Shown piece after piece: positions 13,310-24,879 of a DNA stretch of 64,000 nucleotides (its first letter is position 1; each line of letters opens with the position of its first letter). The DNA lies in NCBI GenBank assembly GCA_942159475.1, contig OW804096.1, forward strand, positions 126,284,941 through 126,348,940. Reading direction: 5' to 3'. Made by a program: the position numbers and the translations under genes. Origin of the DNA: Sthenelais limicola (Eukaryota > Annelida > Polychaeta > Phyllodocida > Sigalionidae). Under the pieces are notes generated by a model. The model was not told where the DNA came from. It searched no databases and saw only the letters and a list, made by a program, of their open reading frames with translations.

Positions 13310-14090
13310 TAATGACAAAAAACACATTGAATGGCAGCATATATAGTGAGTTGTTTTAGACAAATATATTATTGCGATAATTGTAGGTGAAAGCTCATTC
13401 CATGTTGTGGCTGATTCAAATAAGACAAGGTTGTTAGCAGCTTGAGTTCTGTATCTTGGGATTTTTAGTAGAGGAGCAGCATTTGCCCTGGTGTTTCGTT
13501 CGTTTGAATTATCACAATATTCATTTAACTTACTTCTATGATAGGCACAGACCTGGAGGTGGTATTCCCTTCTATTATTGAGGAGAGGAATTCGTAATTC
13601 CCTGTGTATTTCCATAGTCGAGCGGTATGCATTGACATGTAATACAGCTCTAAGAGCTTTGTTTTGAAGCTTTTCTAGGTTTCCTTGGTGCGAATCATGG
13701 TAAATGGTATCTCCATAGTCCAAAAATGGAAGAATTGCTTTTAGATACTAACAATGCTGCTGATTTAGTGAGAAGACTGCATATTCTGAGAAATAGATAG
13801 ATTTTGTGAGAAAGAATTCAAATGAGGTTCTTGATGTGATAATGATGAGTCATCCTCAATGGGACCGCTTGAAGAGTACCAAGAATCGATCCTTGTGGAA
13901 CACCTGTTTTGATATTAGTCAGTTTGAATGCAATTGCAGTAGTATTTGCTATGTTTTTTTTTGCTTCCTGAAAGACAGATAAGATTGAAGCCAAAGATAA
14001 AGACTGCCTTTTATACCAATTCAATAGATTTCGGAAAGGAGAATCTGGTGGTCAACCATATCGAACACTTTTCCGAATTCTAGAGAGTAG
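13310..14090 (-). pseudogene. Decayed non-LTR retrotransposon reverse transcriptase fragment
   Basis: Read on the minus strand from 14090 leftwards, motif A appears as EFGKVFDMVDHQILL followed by a stop. Next comes KTGVPQGSILGTL (motif B, about 13880-13910). After a gap comes KAILPFLDYGDTIYH (from about 13745) and a C-terminal thumb-like domain (LEKLQNKALRAVLHVN to TTWNELSP). Motif C (YADD) is absent: only about 130 bp separate motif B from the LDYGD block, where an intact element has several hundred. The remnant is thus internally deleted and frameshifted, and was probably truncated at its 5' end, since nothing coding-like lies right of 14100. The sequence differs from the intact element at 28454, so it is a separate family or a much older insertion. 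Confidence 0.85.
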
Positions 14091-15745
14091 ATTATTTACA
14101 TCAGGACATGTTCCGAGATTTGACACATAAGTATCAAGTAAACTATATAATATCGGAGCAATTCCATAGATCTGTATGCACATGGAGTTCTTTAAGTATA
14201 AACAAAGTGACCCACACGTTGAATATTCATTTTACTTTGAGAGTGAAGATTCTAGAGTTGAATAGATTTTCATACATTTCAAAATATTATCTGTATTTGC
14301 ATGGAAATATCCATAGTGTATTTGATAAAGACAGTGTTAATTTACTTGGAGTAGAAGGTTATAAAAGTACTACCTTAAAACTCATATATTCCACTGGCAT
14401 GGTCACAGATTAACATATGTAGAGTTTAGCGTTTCATAATTGGTTGGGGCTATAAGCGCATGAAACATGGTTTATGCCTCACATAAAGGTTGCTATTCCA
14501 TATGGAGGAAACGGCACCGGATATATAGGCGTTCATAAAGTGGCAATGAATTCTTAGACTTGTGGACGTTTACTATGACTCTTGTGGAATGCAATGTTGG
14601 AGCCTACGAAATAAGGAAATATTTGTGTTTTCATTGCAGATGATCATCAAAACTTATTATAAGACGGAAGATGAAAGGAGCTAGCCGCATCTAGTTTGGG
14701 GGATAATCGTCATTAATGTTTCTTTCTATTTTAAATCCCTTTGGAAAATATCTCCACCGTATACGGGGCAAAGAAAGGGTCAATCCTCACTTACAATTTA
14801 AAATCTGACACCTAATTTGTATTCATTAAAACAGGGTGGCTATCGCTATTTAAAATGCCTTGCAAAGAAACAAATTCTCCTTCGCATTTTCTTTAGTACA
14901 GTCTCGTAAAGTATCTGTCACTTGTGAGTCCTTTGCAGAAGTAAGATCCCAAGTACCCCAAAGAGAGAGATAGGGAAAGTCATCCAAACAAAAAGTATAA
15001 ACTGATGTCTCCTTCTCGCCCCATTCTTCCACCCCCAAGAGACACAAGACTCTTTTGGTAATTTACACCTTTAGGGAAAACATCGCTCTTCCACGACTGT
15101 GGGATGGAAAAGGAGATCACTTGCTTCATTTGCTTTGGCCCCATATACATTGGCTTATAGCAGACTTTATCGTTTCCGAATGTTGCGAAAAGCTATCCGG
15201 TGCGTTATTGATATATGCTGTTTTTTAGTAAAGATAAGAGCAATACATGTATACATCCACCAGCCGATATATATACATATGTATATATATAGACGAATAC
15301 ACAAATATCTTGCGATGAACAAACAGCCACATATATACCTGGGGAAAGACGTATCAACTAATCAATATTCCCTCGAGCTACTGCATGAAGAAGTATTATT
15401 CCTGCACGATTATACAATAACGTATATATGCGTTAGTAGATTAATTAACGTACACTGATATATATCTGCGTATATTTTGTCTAATTAGTATCGGTATTTT
15501 CTGCTTTTGCCTCCTAACATGGCTACCAATGTGTACACTTCATCGAATTGGAATTACCTTTGGCTCTGAACGAAAATAGGACAGAAAACGAATACCTATG
15601 CGCATCACTATGTCTTGTTAGCATAGGAACGAGTCAATATTCGGTCAACTCTGCTGCTGAGGATTCTTGGTGCAATAAGGCTCACTAAATGAGGCGGGGG
15701 TCCCGGGATATGGACAATGGAAAGGACATTGGTAAGTTCGTCTTA

Positions 15746-15944
15746 AACCCTGCCCACACACAGCCGATTTGTTCCCCGATTACCTCCCGATTTAGGTCTG
15801 AATCCTAGGATTTCATTTTCAATCCTGGTTTATGTTATATATTTCAAAAACATAAATCAGGATTTGAAATGAACTCATAGGATTCATCGTGAGACCTAAA
15901 TCGGGGGCAATCGGGGGACAAATCGGCTGTGTGTGGGCAGGGTA
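15746..15944. mobile_element. 199-bp palindromic MITE flanked by TTA
   Basis: The element is nearly one long inverted repeat. The left arm is ACCCTGCCCACACACAGCCG, then ATTTGTTCCCCGATTACC. The right arm is its complement, ending CGGCTGTGTGTGGGCAGGGT. Arms of about 95 bp meet around 15840. TTA lies at 15743-15745 and 15945-15947. This fits a Harbinger-type non-autonomous foldback element. The transcript would form a long imperfect hairpin. Confidence 0.82.
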
Positions 15945-16620
15945 TTAGAGGATGGGACATTTTATTCAGACGAAAAGAGATGTTTTGAAATCATGTCAAA
16001 AGGTTATGATTGAGACAAAAAGATATATGGGTCCACAATGTTTGGTAACTAGTATACACACAGGAACAACAAATCTGCAAAGATTTGAAACTAAGAGTTT
16101 AGCATGTTTATCAGACTGAATAACAAGATAACTAGGTGGCTCCACTTCAATATCACATCAATAAACGACTGAAAATGACATTAACAATTACTGTTAGTTT
16201 CGTCCAGGAGTGTTGAGACGTGGAGGTCATTTAGCCAGCGTGTGTTTTGGAGGGCGAGAATGGAAGAGGGAGAAACATGGGGGAATGGGTGAGGGTGAGA
16301 GTGATAGCAATGATAGTACATGCAAACCGATGAGGTTGTAATGGTTCTGGGGTAAACAGACTGGACCATTACCCGATGTCCCATGCTGTCTCACGTTTGG
16401 ACAACAGTCCGTAGGGATAAGCAGTAAATGAAGCACGTTAAACGAGTCCACAAAGGAACAAAAATAATAACAGCAGTCTCGTGCTATTCCACGGACCCAC
16501 TATATTAGAGGCAAGCCTTGTTCCTTTGAACAATATTGAGATGCGTACCGGTATTCCTAACACTCATTTCCATGTGAGTTTATAAATATAAAAGGAAATG
16601 TTTCCCATTTTATTTACTAG

Positions 16621-16633
16621 CCCCCCCCCCCCC
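16621..16633 (+). repeat. C13 homopolymer
   Basis: Thirteen consecutive C residues lie in AT-rich sequence, upstream of the 16696 exon candidate. Confidence 0.95.
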
Positions 16634-16695
16634 ACGTATCGCCAGCAGTTGCTTGGTCAGATTAATTCATTCTATTCATTGCTTCCCTTATACAG

Positions 16696-16791
16696 CGACA
16701 ATGCGTCTGGACAATGAAGAAGACAAATTGGTCAATACAATGAATAACAGATCTATTCCATTTGTAGATTGGTCTCCGTCCGCCCACCGAG
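16696..16791 (+). other. Candidate plus-strand exon, 96 bases
   Basis: The acceptor TTCATTGCTTCCCTTATACAG and weak donor CCGAG|GTATTA bound an open frame including MRLDNEEDKLVNTMNNRS and IPFVDWSPSAHRG. The FVDW core recalls alpha-tubulin, but the rest does not match, so no homology is claimed. The donor is poor. Confidence 0.15.
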
Positions 16792-19700
16792 GTATTATAG
16801 TATTATTAAAGCGATTGACAGTCATAGACCTTATATAGATTCATCATGGCAGGCACTGTACAACAATTATAAACTTATAAATCTAAGAAATGCAGCCATG
16901 TCTCATGGTTCTTACAATCGGTTTAAAGTATAGTAAAATAATGATATCTTATGTACGAAAGATATATTGTGGTATATAGTGTGTATATTTAGATACTGGT
17001 GCCTACCTTCAAATAGGTATAGTCAGGAAAATATTTCAATGTAAGAAACAGAAAGATATTATTGTTGGAAATAAAGGGGCCATTGATATATTGCCCAATA
17101 GCTATTGGACAATATCCATTATATATATGGATACTAAATTGCCTTATCGTTGCTCATGCGTATTGCTTGCATCTGCACATACTTATATTTAAGTGATCTC
17201 AAACACCAATGGTGAAACCTTCATGTCTGGCTTCAAAATAATTGGTATACAGAGTATACACCGCCTTAACGTGATGTGTAGGAATGAGAAGACATAACAG
17301 GTAAGCGTACAAATGATGACAACAAAAGCTGACTATAATATAGATTACAGTCTTTCCTTTTTTATCCCCACAATGTCTCTTTGATCAGGCCGTCTATTGC
17401 CACTTTAGGATACTATTTCAAACGTGAAGCGTCGATGTTCCTATTCCTATATCGACACAGCAATGCCTCCCGACTTCTAACTATGTTGCCCTGTGACTTT
17501 CGCTCCTTTGAATTCTTTATTGAGAAAGGAAAGTCCCGCTATACAAATGCAGATCAGAGACATGTTCGCGCTAGAAATGATATAGATTTATGGTAATCAG
17601 GTATGCAGCTTGCCTCGCAATATTGGGATGGAGTCGTCCGCGGCTTTGAAACGATATCAATTTGACAGAGTATTTTTGTTTAAATCAACGTTCGGGACCA
17701 ATGGGAAAAATCAATGGTGGAGAATCGTCACTGAATGAAGCTCTAATAACTGGATACAACTGGGGGCAAGGAACTTTCTTTGGGTATCACAGTTTCGTAT
17801 TATAAATATTATTGCATAAATGGGTAGAAGAAGTATGTATCTTGGTTAAATAGTTATTTAGAAAATAACTTATGTAAATTGCTGGTGCCAAGGGACACAT
17901 AAGGCGTGGTAATAAGATCCCTTAGCGAAATAAGGTTGCAATTGGAATTCAAAAGGCAAGGAGGAAGGTTGTTTGAAGCAATACACACAGGCCAGACAGC
18001 CTTCAACATATATAGTAAGAAGTAACAAAGTGTGCTTCATGAAATTTGTATTCCACGCGAGCGCCTGAGGCACGCTTGCAACTCCACTGGGACCACCTTG
18101 CGAGAACTAAGCTGAACAACATGTGTGAGACTGAGAGAGCATTCATTCATAGCCTACATGCAGTCATTACACGAGCCTATCCAATAGATATAGTATCTAT
18201 TCACAAAACCGATGCTAGAAAATGCATCGGGGACGGCGAAACTCGTATTGACTTATCATGCATAAAGCCTTGGTTAACGACAGTGGATGAAAGACTACAC
18301 ATCCCTCCAAGTCCTCTGTACCATATACAGGGGGAGTTGGTTGGAGCTGCTACCCTCCCATTCGGAGCGCATCCCCTGGAGGGATGCCCTGAGAGTGGTG
18401 GGGGAGTAAGTGTGTAATCCCTCACGATCAGCATTGAAAGCATGTCAAATATTGTTAGTTATGACATAGATAACAGTGTATGTAGATAAGGGGTTATGAG
18501 CTAGAGTACATACATGGTATAGCTGTAGCGTTTGCCCATGGTATCTGTATCCATGGTGCTACCGTTTCACAAATTGACAAAGAATCTATTTAATACCGAG
18601 GCTTTATTCTAAGTCCCTGAAAAGAAAATTATGGGTTCTCTGTTTTGGTGAATAGACAGTATTTTTACGTTGGTTTTAGATAGAACTCTGCAAATTTCTT
18701 ACGGCAGTGTAACAAAGCTGCTACAATTATGCGCAGATTCCCTTGAGCGGACAAACAAAAGCTATTTTGAAGCATCACATTGTGTAGTTCTCTTTTGGGC
18801 AAGAACAATCCAGAGTACCGCCTACCAAAGATGATTAATGCATCACTCTAGGAAAGGGTCAGTTCGTATAAAACGATGACTCTTGTTTCTAGAGACAACA
18901 AGAGACAGAGAACACTATGTTTGTCTGGGGAAAGGGTCTAGATGTAAGCTAGGTCTATCAAGTATTCCTGACACATCTGATCTATGAGGACATGAAACTG
19001 GGCTCGAATGGATGAAAAATACACGTTTGCCATGAATTAAGAGCTTTATTAAGATTGTTATCAGAGTTCTGCTAATCAAAGTTGTTTGTTTCATTTTCAT
19101 CCATAATTTTCATCCATAACTTTCATTATTACCACCATTTTGTATTCGTTCGTTTATATCTTGACTATTTACATAAGCAGATTAATTTCAACTAAAGATC
19201 ATTAAGGTTAATTTCTATTTAGTCTGGTCATGACAGACATATAGGGATATACAGTAATTCCTCTCACATTTGACTTGACAAATGGTCACACCATTGCAAT
19301 TGTCCGAGACATTTAGATTTGTATGTGAACATCCTGTTGCTAGTTGTCGTAATCCAACCCTATCAGTAACACACGCTTCAAGGTTTTAAGCACCATAAAA
19401 GTCAAATGGAAGTTTTGATATGATTGAATATTGTTCTAATTATGCCTAAATCCCAGTATTAGATTCTGCTATTAGGTGGGAAAGTGCGAAAGACAAACAA
19501 GTATCAGAAAAGGGTGTTCGTATAGAGAGGACCATGTGTCAATTTTCTCTTATAACTAATCATAACCATTTTAGCTGGCTACACAAAATTGAAAGAACCA
19601 GCATGGAATCCAATGGTAAACCGGCATCGGAAATATATACATCTTCTGTACAAATGTCGGAACAATGATTTTAGTATAGACTAAATACCTTGTACATCGG

Positions 19701-20046
19701 GTGGGAGTAGGACAAGTCTAATGACTTAGTCAGACCACCCCCTTCTATATATATATACCGATGTTGGCTGTTACAGTGTGGTTGTACGTGTCATGCTTGA
19801 CACTGCTTACGATGAAGATCCTGTTCCCCCTCTTGGGAGACAGAAAAAAGCGGAGGATATTAGATCACTATGTCCTTTCCGCTGAGCCGCTCTTCTGCAT
19901 GTGGGGCAGGTACAGAGAAAATGACTGCCCTAGTGGGCTGTGAAAAAAGATGCCCACTGGAAAAGACCAAATTCTGTTTCACTCTTTTACTAATGGAAAA
20001 GAGGGGCCTGCACGTTTCTGTTGAATTATAAATAGTCTCCAGATAA

Positions 20047-20105
20047 TCGGTTATTCCCACAGAACTATAACCATTATTATTGGTTATAATTCTTTGGTTA
20101 TTCCC
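20047..20105. repeat. Direct repeats flanking a short stem-loop
   Basis: CGGTTATTCCCA and TTGGTTATTCCCA flank GAACTATAACCA, a TTATTAT loop and TGGTTATAATTC, a 12-bp stem with one mismatch. The arrangement is compact and unusual, but low-complexity AT sequence can produce it. Confidence 0.6.
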
Positions 20106-21090
20106 AAGCGTTATTTTATGTTATTAAAATGTGTTATTGTCCTCGATTTTATGCGGTATTATTAGTCACAATTACAGTACATGTACATATAGATTTGCCA
20201 AAGTAGATAACTTCCCATATATAAATAGTTGTATAAATGTAATAGGCAGGTGCCATCAATCTCTTTCTTCCATCATCATCCTTATGTCCTATACAATTTT
20301 TGAACTTTCAAAATAATTACGTATAACATAACTTAAAATGATGGCAAACTAAATGGTTACCCAACATAGCTCTAAGAATGCGATTCAGGGCACAGTGCTT
20401 AATGATCTTGAATAAAAATTTGATTATTATGATAATAAAACTATAATTATTATGGTAATTCTAGCGGAACATAAGAGTTTTGAAAGGTGATTATTTGTGT
20501 TATTCATTACATCAAAGGGATATGCCGAAATGTTTGCTACTCACTAACGATCATTCAAGATATCAAAGAACGTATCACAGTACAGTTAGTATACTATTGA
20601 AGAGAAAATATGCCTGGTCTACGCTGAGTGTTACCTTCTATACGAACGGAAACCATTACACCTATTTCTAAATCCCCTATTGATCAATCGATAAAGCCTA
20701 CAACTGTTGCATTCCATACAGAAATCACCGACCTTTTAAAAAAAGGTTGATTAATTAGCCTTAGTCGGATTCAGTCCGCTTTTGGATCATAATACCCCCA
20801 CAATATCACCAATAAATTGTAATAAAAAACTAGATTGATTTTCTTGCCAGCCACCGATTGCTGATTGATTAAGGGTGCCTATATTAATAAACCAATCGTT
20901 ATTTTGGCGTAATTTGGACCCAAAGTATCTCGTGCACTCTTCGTAGCATAGGCAGGTTAAAAAGAAAACATTAGCCTTATCTTACCAAGGACCGGAACGA
21001 GTGGACCACCTCAAGAGATGCACGTAGACATGATGAAGGATGGTGGCGTGGTAAAGAACAGCTCTGGTTTTTTTACGATTTTATTTTCAG

Positions 21091-21204
21091 GAACAACCAC
21101 ATGCATGGCATATGCCGCCTTGGTTCTAGGTCGGGATCTCTCCCGGTCTTTTCCCCGTTCCTGATTGAACAGGTCAGGATGACAGGCAACATAATTTGTG
21201 TCAG
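21091..21204 (+). other. Candidate plus-strand exon with strong splice sites
   Basis: A pyrimidine-rich acceptor (TTACGATTTTATTTTCAG) and a strong donor (TGTCAG|GTAAGG) bound 114 bases. One frame is open throughout, one base then 37 codons then two bases, reading NNHMHGICRLGSRSGS and onward. The length is a multiple of three, so it could be skipped without a frameshift. The opposite strand is also open across the same region (105 codons, 21011-21328), so strand choice rests on the splice signals. It may belong to a noncoding RNA. No partner exon was found. Confidence 0.3.
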
Positions 21205-21447
21205 GTAAGGGAAGCAAGCATGCCATGTGCTCTGGTCCATTATCATAGAGGGCCGAATTTCCCCCCAATATACATGTATGTTTCTCATCAGGCCTCGTGT
21301 TACCTGAAACCAGACCTCTAGCTAGCATGATGGGTGTCGCTTGTGTATTGAATAATGATATAAACTTGAATTGAACTAAATCTAGATCTGTCCGATCCCC
21401 CTCAACTTCAACCTTTGTTCCTTGTTCTTCTATTTCTGCGGAAGACG

Positions 21448-21713
21448 ATGTGCTGAAATGTGCTAATGTGCTGAAATGTGCTGCACTCTAAAGCGCTGCA
21501 CTTTAAAGTGCTTCGCAGCACAGTGCTGCACTCTAATGTGCTGAACTAACATTCTAATATGCTGCAAAGTGCTGCACTCTAAAGTGCTGCGCACCACAGT
21601 GCATTGCTGCACTAAACATTGCTGAACATTAGTGAACTAAACAGTGCTGCACTAGACAGTGATGCATTAAACAGTGCTGCAATGGACATTGAGCATGAGC
21701 AGCATTGTGCTGC
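21448..21713. repeat. Degenerate tandem array of AGTGCTGCACT-type units
   Basis: About 15-20 diverged copies of a 9-16 bp unit around AGTGCTGCACT(C)TAA are packed into 266 bp. Variants include ATGTGCTGAA, AGTGCTGCGCACCAC and ACAGTGCTGC. The core is nearly self-complementary (AGTGC/GCACT), so both strands carry similar words and can fold. Spacing becomes irregular to the right. Confidence 0.85.
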
Positions 21714-21735
21714 AGGAACAGGAGCATATGCAATC

Positions 21736-21769
21736 CAAGATGGCGGCACCCGTAGGTGCCGCCATTTTG
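21736..21769. promoter_or_regulatory. Paired YY1-like sites forming a 15-bp-arm hairpin
   Basis: CAAGATGGCGGCACC, a CGTA loop and GGTGCCGCCATTTTG form an inverted repeat with one mismatch. Each arm carries ATGGCGGC, the core of the YY1 consensus AAGATGGCGGC, in divergent orientation. It is a GC-rich island in AT-rich sequence. The regulatory role is inferred from the motif only. Confidence 0.5.
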
Positions 21770-21774
21770 CCAGT

Positions 21775-21804
21775 GAGATCTCATGAGATCTCTTATGAGA
21801 TCTC
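21775..21804. repeat. Three GAGATCTC palindromes in 30 bp
   Basis: The 8-bp palindrome GAGATCTC occurs at 21775-21782, 21785-21792 and 21797-21804, with TCATGAGA-type junctions. It directly follows the YY1-like hairpin. Confidence 0.9.
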
Positions 21805-21817
21805 GTTTAAAATCTCG

Positions 21818-21889
21818 GAAGTCAAAACGGAAATCAAAACGACAGTGACATGTGAAGTTGAAACGAAAATTAAAACGATAGTGACCTGC
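21818..21889. repeat. 36-bp unit, two tandem copies
   Basis: GAAGTCAAAACGGAAATC... (21818-21853) is repeated at 21854-21889 with about eight substitutions. Each unit contains two AAAACG-like words and ends in GTGACMTGY. On the minus strand it encodes an alternating RFNF/RFDF pattern, which is a by-product of the repeat. Confidence 0.85.
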
Positions 21890-22319
21890 GATTTTACTTT
21901 TCATCACATGAACACTCTCGTCTTCCATATAACTGATGCATAACTCATATGGATGCACAAATAGTGTAGTGTTATGGTAATGGTGAAATATATAATACCA
22001 GTGCATTTATGTACCAAAGGTTATTTATAATACACATATCGCTTTTTTATTTGCAGGTTCCTTAAACTTAGCTGCGTAAAGGGACACATATACAACCCCT
22101 TGGGAGAAATCCGATGTCAACTGTGTAATGATTTCATGCTTACCAGTCTTTGAATGTAGGCCCGAATTCAGTGATGAAATGAGAGTAATATTTTGTTGAT
22201 CTAGTGTTCTCTTGAAGAGTGTTGAATGATAGGTGTTACAATCTATGAAGCTGGCATAGACTCTCAAGGAAAACATCAACGCATACCGTGGCAAGCTCTC
22301 AACACTATTTGAGAAGAAG

Positions 22320-22391
22320 ATTAATGTCTGAGGATTGGTAATTCATCAGTCAGTTCCGTTGATGAATTATTATTGGGAATCCTCAATTAAT
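22320..22391. repeat. 72-bp imperfect hairpin
   Basis: Nested complementary blocks ATTAAT, GAGGATT and TAATTCATCA pair with TGATGAATTA, AATCCTC and ATTAAT around an 11-base loop (GTCAGTTCCGT), with two internal bulges. Size and layout recall a microRNA precursor, but a decayed foldback element would look the same. Confidence 0.6.
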
Positions 22392-23165
22392 GTTTGATAA
22401 GGCTAAAACTGTTAGCTCTACATGTGTGTCTCTGAGAAGTATCAATCATTTAAATTCAGCACCTACTCAGATATAAATGAGGCGACGTTTACAATAAAGA
22501 CGCTGCCATTTACGAATACGAACCCGATCGAATGTTATTAATTTTTAAAATACCTGGACACATCTCGATCAATCGTTTCGATCAAATCTATAAATCATAG
22601 AGCTCATGAAATCCTATATGCCATTATGGGTACCATTATGTATATCACAAATGTTGGACCCTTTCACAGAACCTTTCTTTTCATTCTATCTGATTTTAAC
22701 ACTTAGCTTTATTCAACACATATAATATTATGTATAATATTGCACTTAACGAGACTAATCACGACAACGTCAGGGTATGAGACATTTAGCAAGACACATT
22801 TATCATATGTTACCAACTGATTTCTGTAATGTCTTGTTCCTTTCTAACGCCAACAGTACTTCACAGTAACTGTCACATTTATGGATCTTCGATTTTAAAA
22901 AGGTCATGCTGTATACAATATAAATAATCAATGCATAACGATACCTAAAATACAGTAAACACGGTCCCTATTCCTGAAGCATTAGTACTTGTGTTTCAGA
23001 TCAAGCCCAAATCATCCTCGTGGGATATGGTGTTATCGATTGTTCTTAGTTATCCATTAAGGAATATTCGTGATAAAGATAAGTCATTTCAACTGAATAT
23101 CATCCCTGAACAGACAGCAAAGGTGACGCCAATGATATACCTCTTTGGTACATTCTTTATGTCCC

Positions 23166-23345
23166 ATCCTCCTTCCACTCTTGCTAATTGATCTCCTTCA
23201 TAATACCATCACAATTCACTCGCTGCCCCTCGACTATTTCATGCAGATCCCTGGCATTCCCTAACAATATTCTCCCGACATTTTCCCAAGCATTCTCTCC
23301 ATCTATATCCATGTCACTCGGCCTTTCTCTCCAACTTTTTCCTTT
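23166..23345 (+). other. Pyrimidine-rich stretch
   Basis: A C/T-rich segment of about 180 bp (TCCTTCCACTCTTGC to TTTCTCCAACTTTTTCC) stands out from the AT background. Overlapping short ORFs are compositional. No function is assigned. Confidence 0.5.
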
Positions 23346-24851
23346 ACAGCATATGCACTCACTCGATTCTAGGGGTTGAACGAACTCTTATCAACTGCTT
23401 CGAGTGAGCAATACCCTCATGTACAACATCTAAATACATCATTATTGAGTCAACAGTTGGCGCGACATGATAAAGAAGCCAACACCACTTGCGTCAGAGA
23501 GAAGCTTGCTTTACGACAATGCCCTATAAATCCAAAACCGTTCTCCATTTCCCTCATATCAGCCCCAAGCAGCTTCCAAAATCACTAGTTTTGCAGGCAG
23601 TTTTCCTTGAATGTATCCACGATACTGAAACAACATTTTCCCTCCTCCTATTATGATAGCGACAAAGAGGAGGAGATGAGAGAAGGAGACACTTTCAAAT
23701 AATATGAATCATGAGGGGGAGTTAGGGTTGGTTCCGATAAGCACTGGCGAGAACATGTTTACAGACATAACCCATTGAGACGGAGCAAAAGCTGCAATCT
23801 TGTGAGAATAACAGGTCCGAGTATGGCGGTGAATAAAATCATCTATTGATACTTTGATGAAGCCTTTGTCATTGTCTACACAAGTAATTGATATTAAACA
23901 CGAAAGTTCTCAATCTAGTGGGAGAATATTTCGGATTATTATGCAGTTTCACAAAAGCTGATCGAGAAAACCTAAACCAGTAGCGATCAGACTAACCAGA
24001 TTCAAATATAAGTATCATATGTTCTTGTCGAAAATTTTCTTCCTTTCTTGCAATGCATTTAATCCCATTTTCTAAGCCATTCAATCGATTTTTTCAATAT
24101 AAATATTCATGTTTTATGGGTGATCCATTTTGTTAACTCATCAAATACACTTTGTCTCCCGCCGACCTATAGTACAGCCACTGCGCGATTCAACCTATTA
24201 CCTTACTAAAGTTTCTGTTTATCTGCTGGATAACAAATAAAGTGGAAGAATTGGAAAGCTTCACGGTTTCAAAACTTGTCGAGTGATGAATTTGAGAAGA
24301 TAAGTTAACTGGTAGTGGTTTTAAGCAAAACTGATTATGACTAACAAGCACCGGCAACTAAGGTTTAAAGCCAATATTGGACCAAATGGGTAAAATCAAG
24401 ATCAAATCAATCATGAGCCTCGTCCAAGTCAATATCAATCTAGGTGATGTTGGGGAAAGTTTGCCCCAACCTATAGAACCATATTCAGTGTTATGGCCTT
24501 ATAACATTTTTATTTCCAATTCCATGAATGGATGTATAGGTTTAGAAAGAGGAGTACCGGTATAATATATTCTACGAGATGTGTAGCTCTTCCAGATTAC
24601 TCAGAAAATAACGATACAACAATGCCGTTCAGAGAATAAGTATGCCAAGGTCAATCCTCAAATTTAGCACAAAGAAGTTAACGTATCAAACCATTGTTGG
24701 GTCCAATTCATAATAATATACCTAAATTAATCAGTGAAAGAAATGTATACATGTACATTTAATTTCTCTTTGTCTGGTAGTGAAATACTAGCTGAGTATC
24801 GTTGTCAAAAGCGACACAAATGACCAAACTATCCGAGACTCTGCTCCGGTC

Positions 24852-24879
24852 TGTGTGCGTGTGTGTGGGGGGGGGGACA
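24852..24879 (+). repeat. GT/G-rich simple sequence
   Basis: GTGTGTGCGTGTGTGTG is followed by a run of G. Confidence 0.9.

Noticed and set aside
16730..16790. Tubulin-like IPFVDW in the 16696 exon candidate
   Set aside because: Only four or five residues match; the surrounding conserved tubulin positions are absent.
18046..18417. 123-codon plus-strand ORF
   Set aside because: No motif, no splice context, uneven residue composition; consistent with a chance frame. The opposite strand is open in part too.
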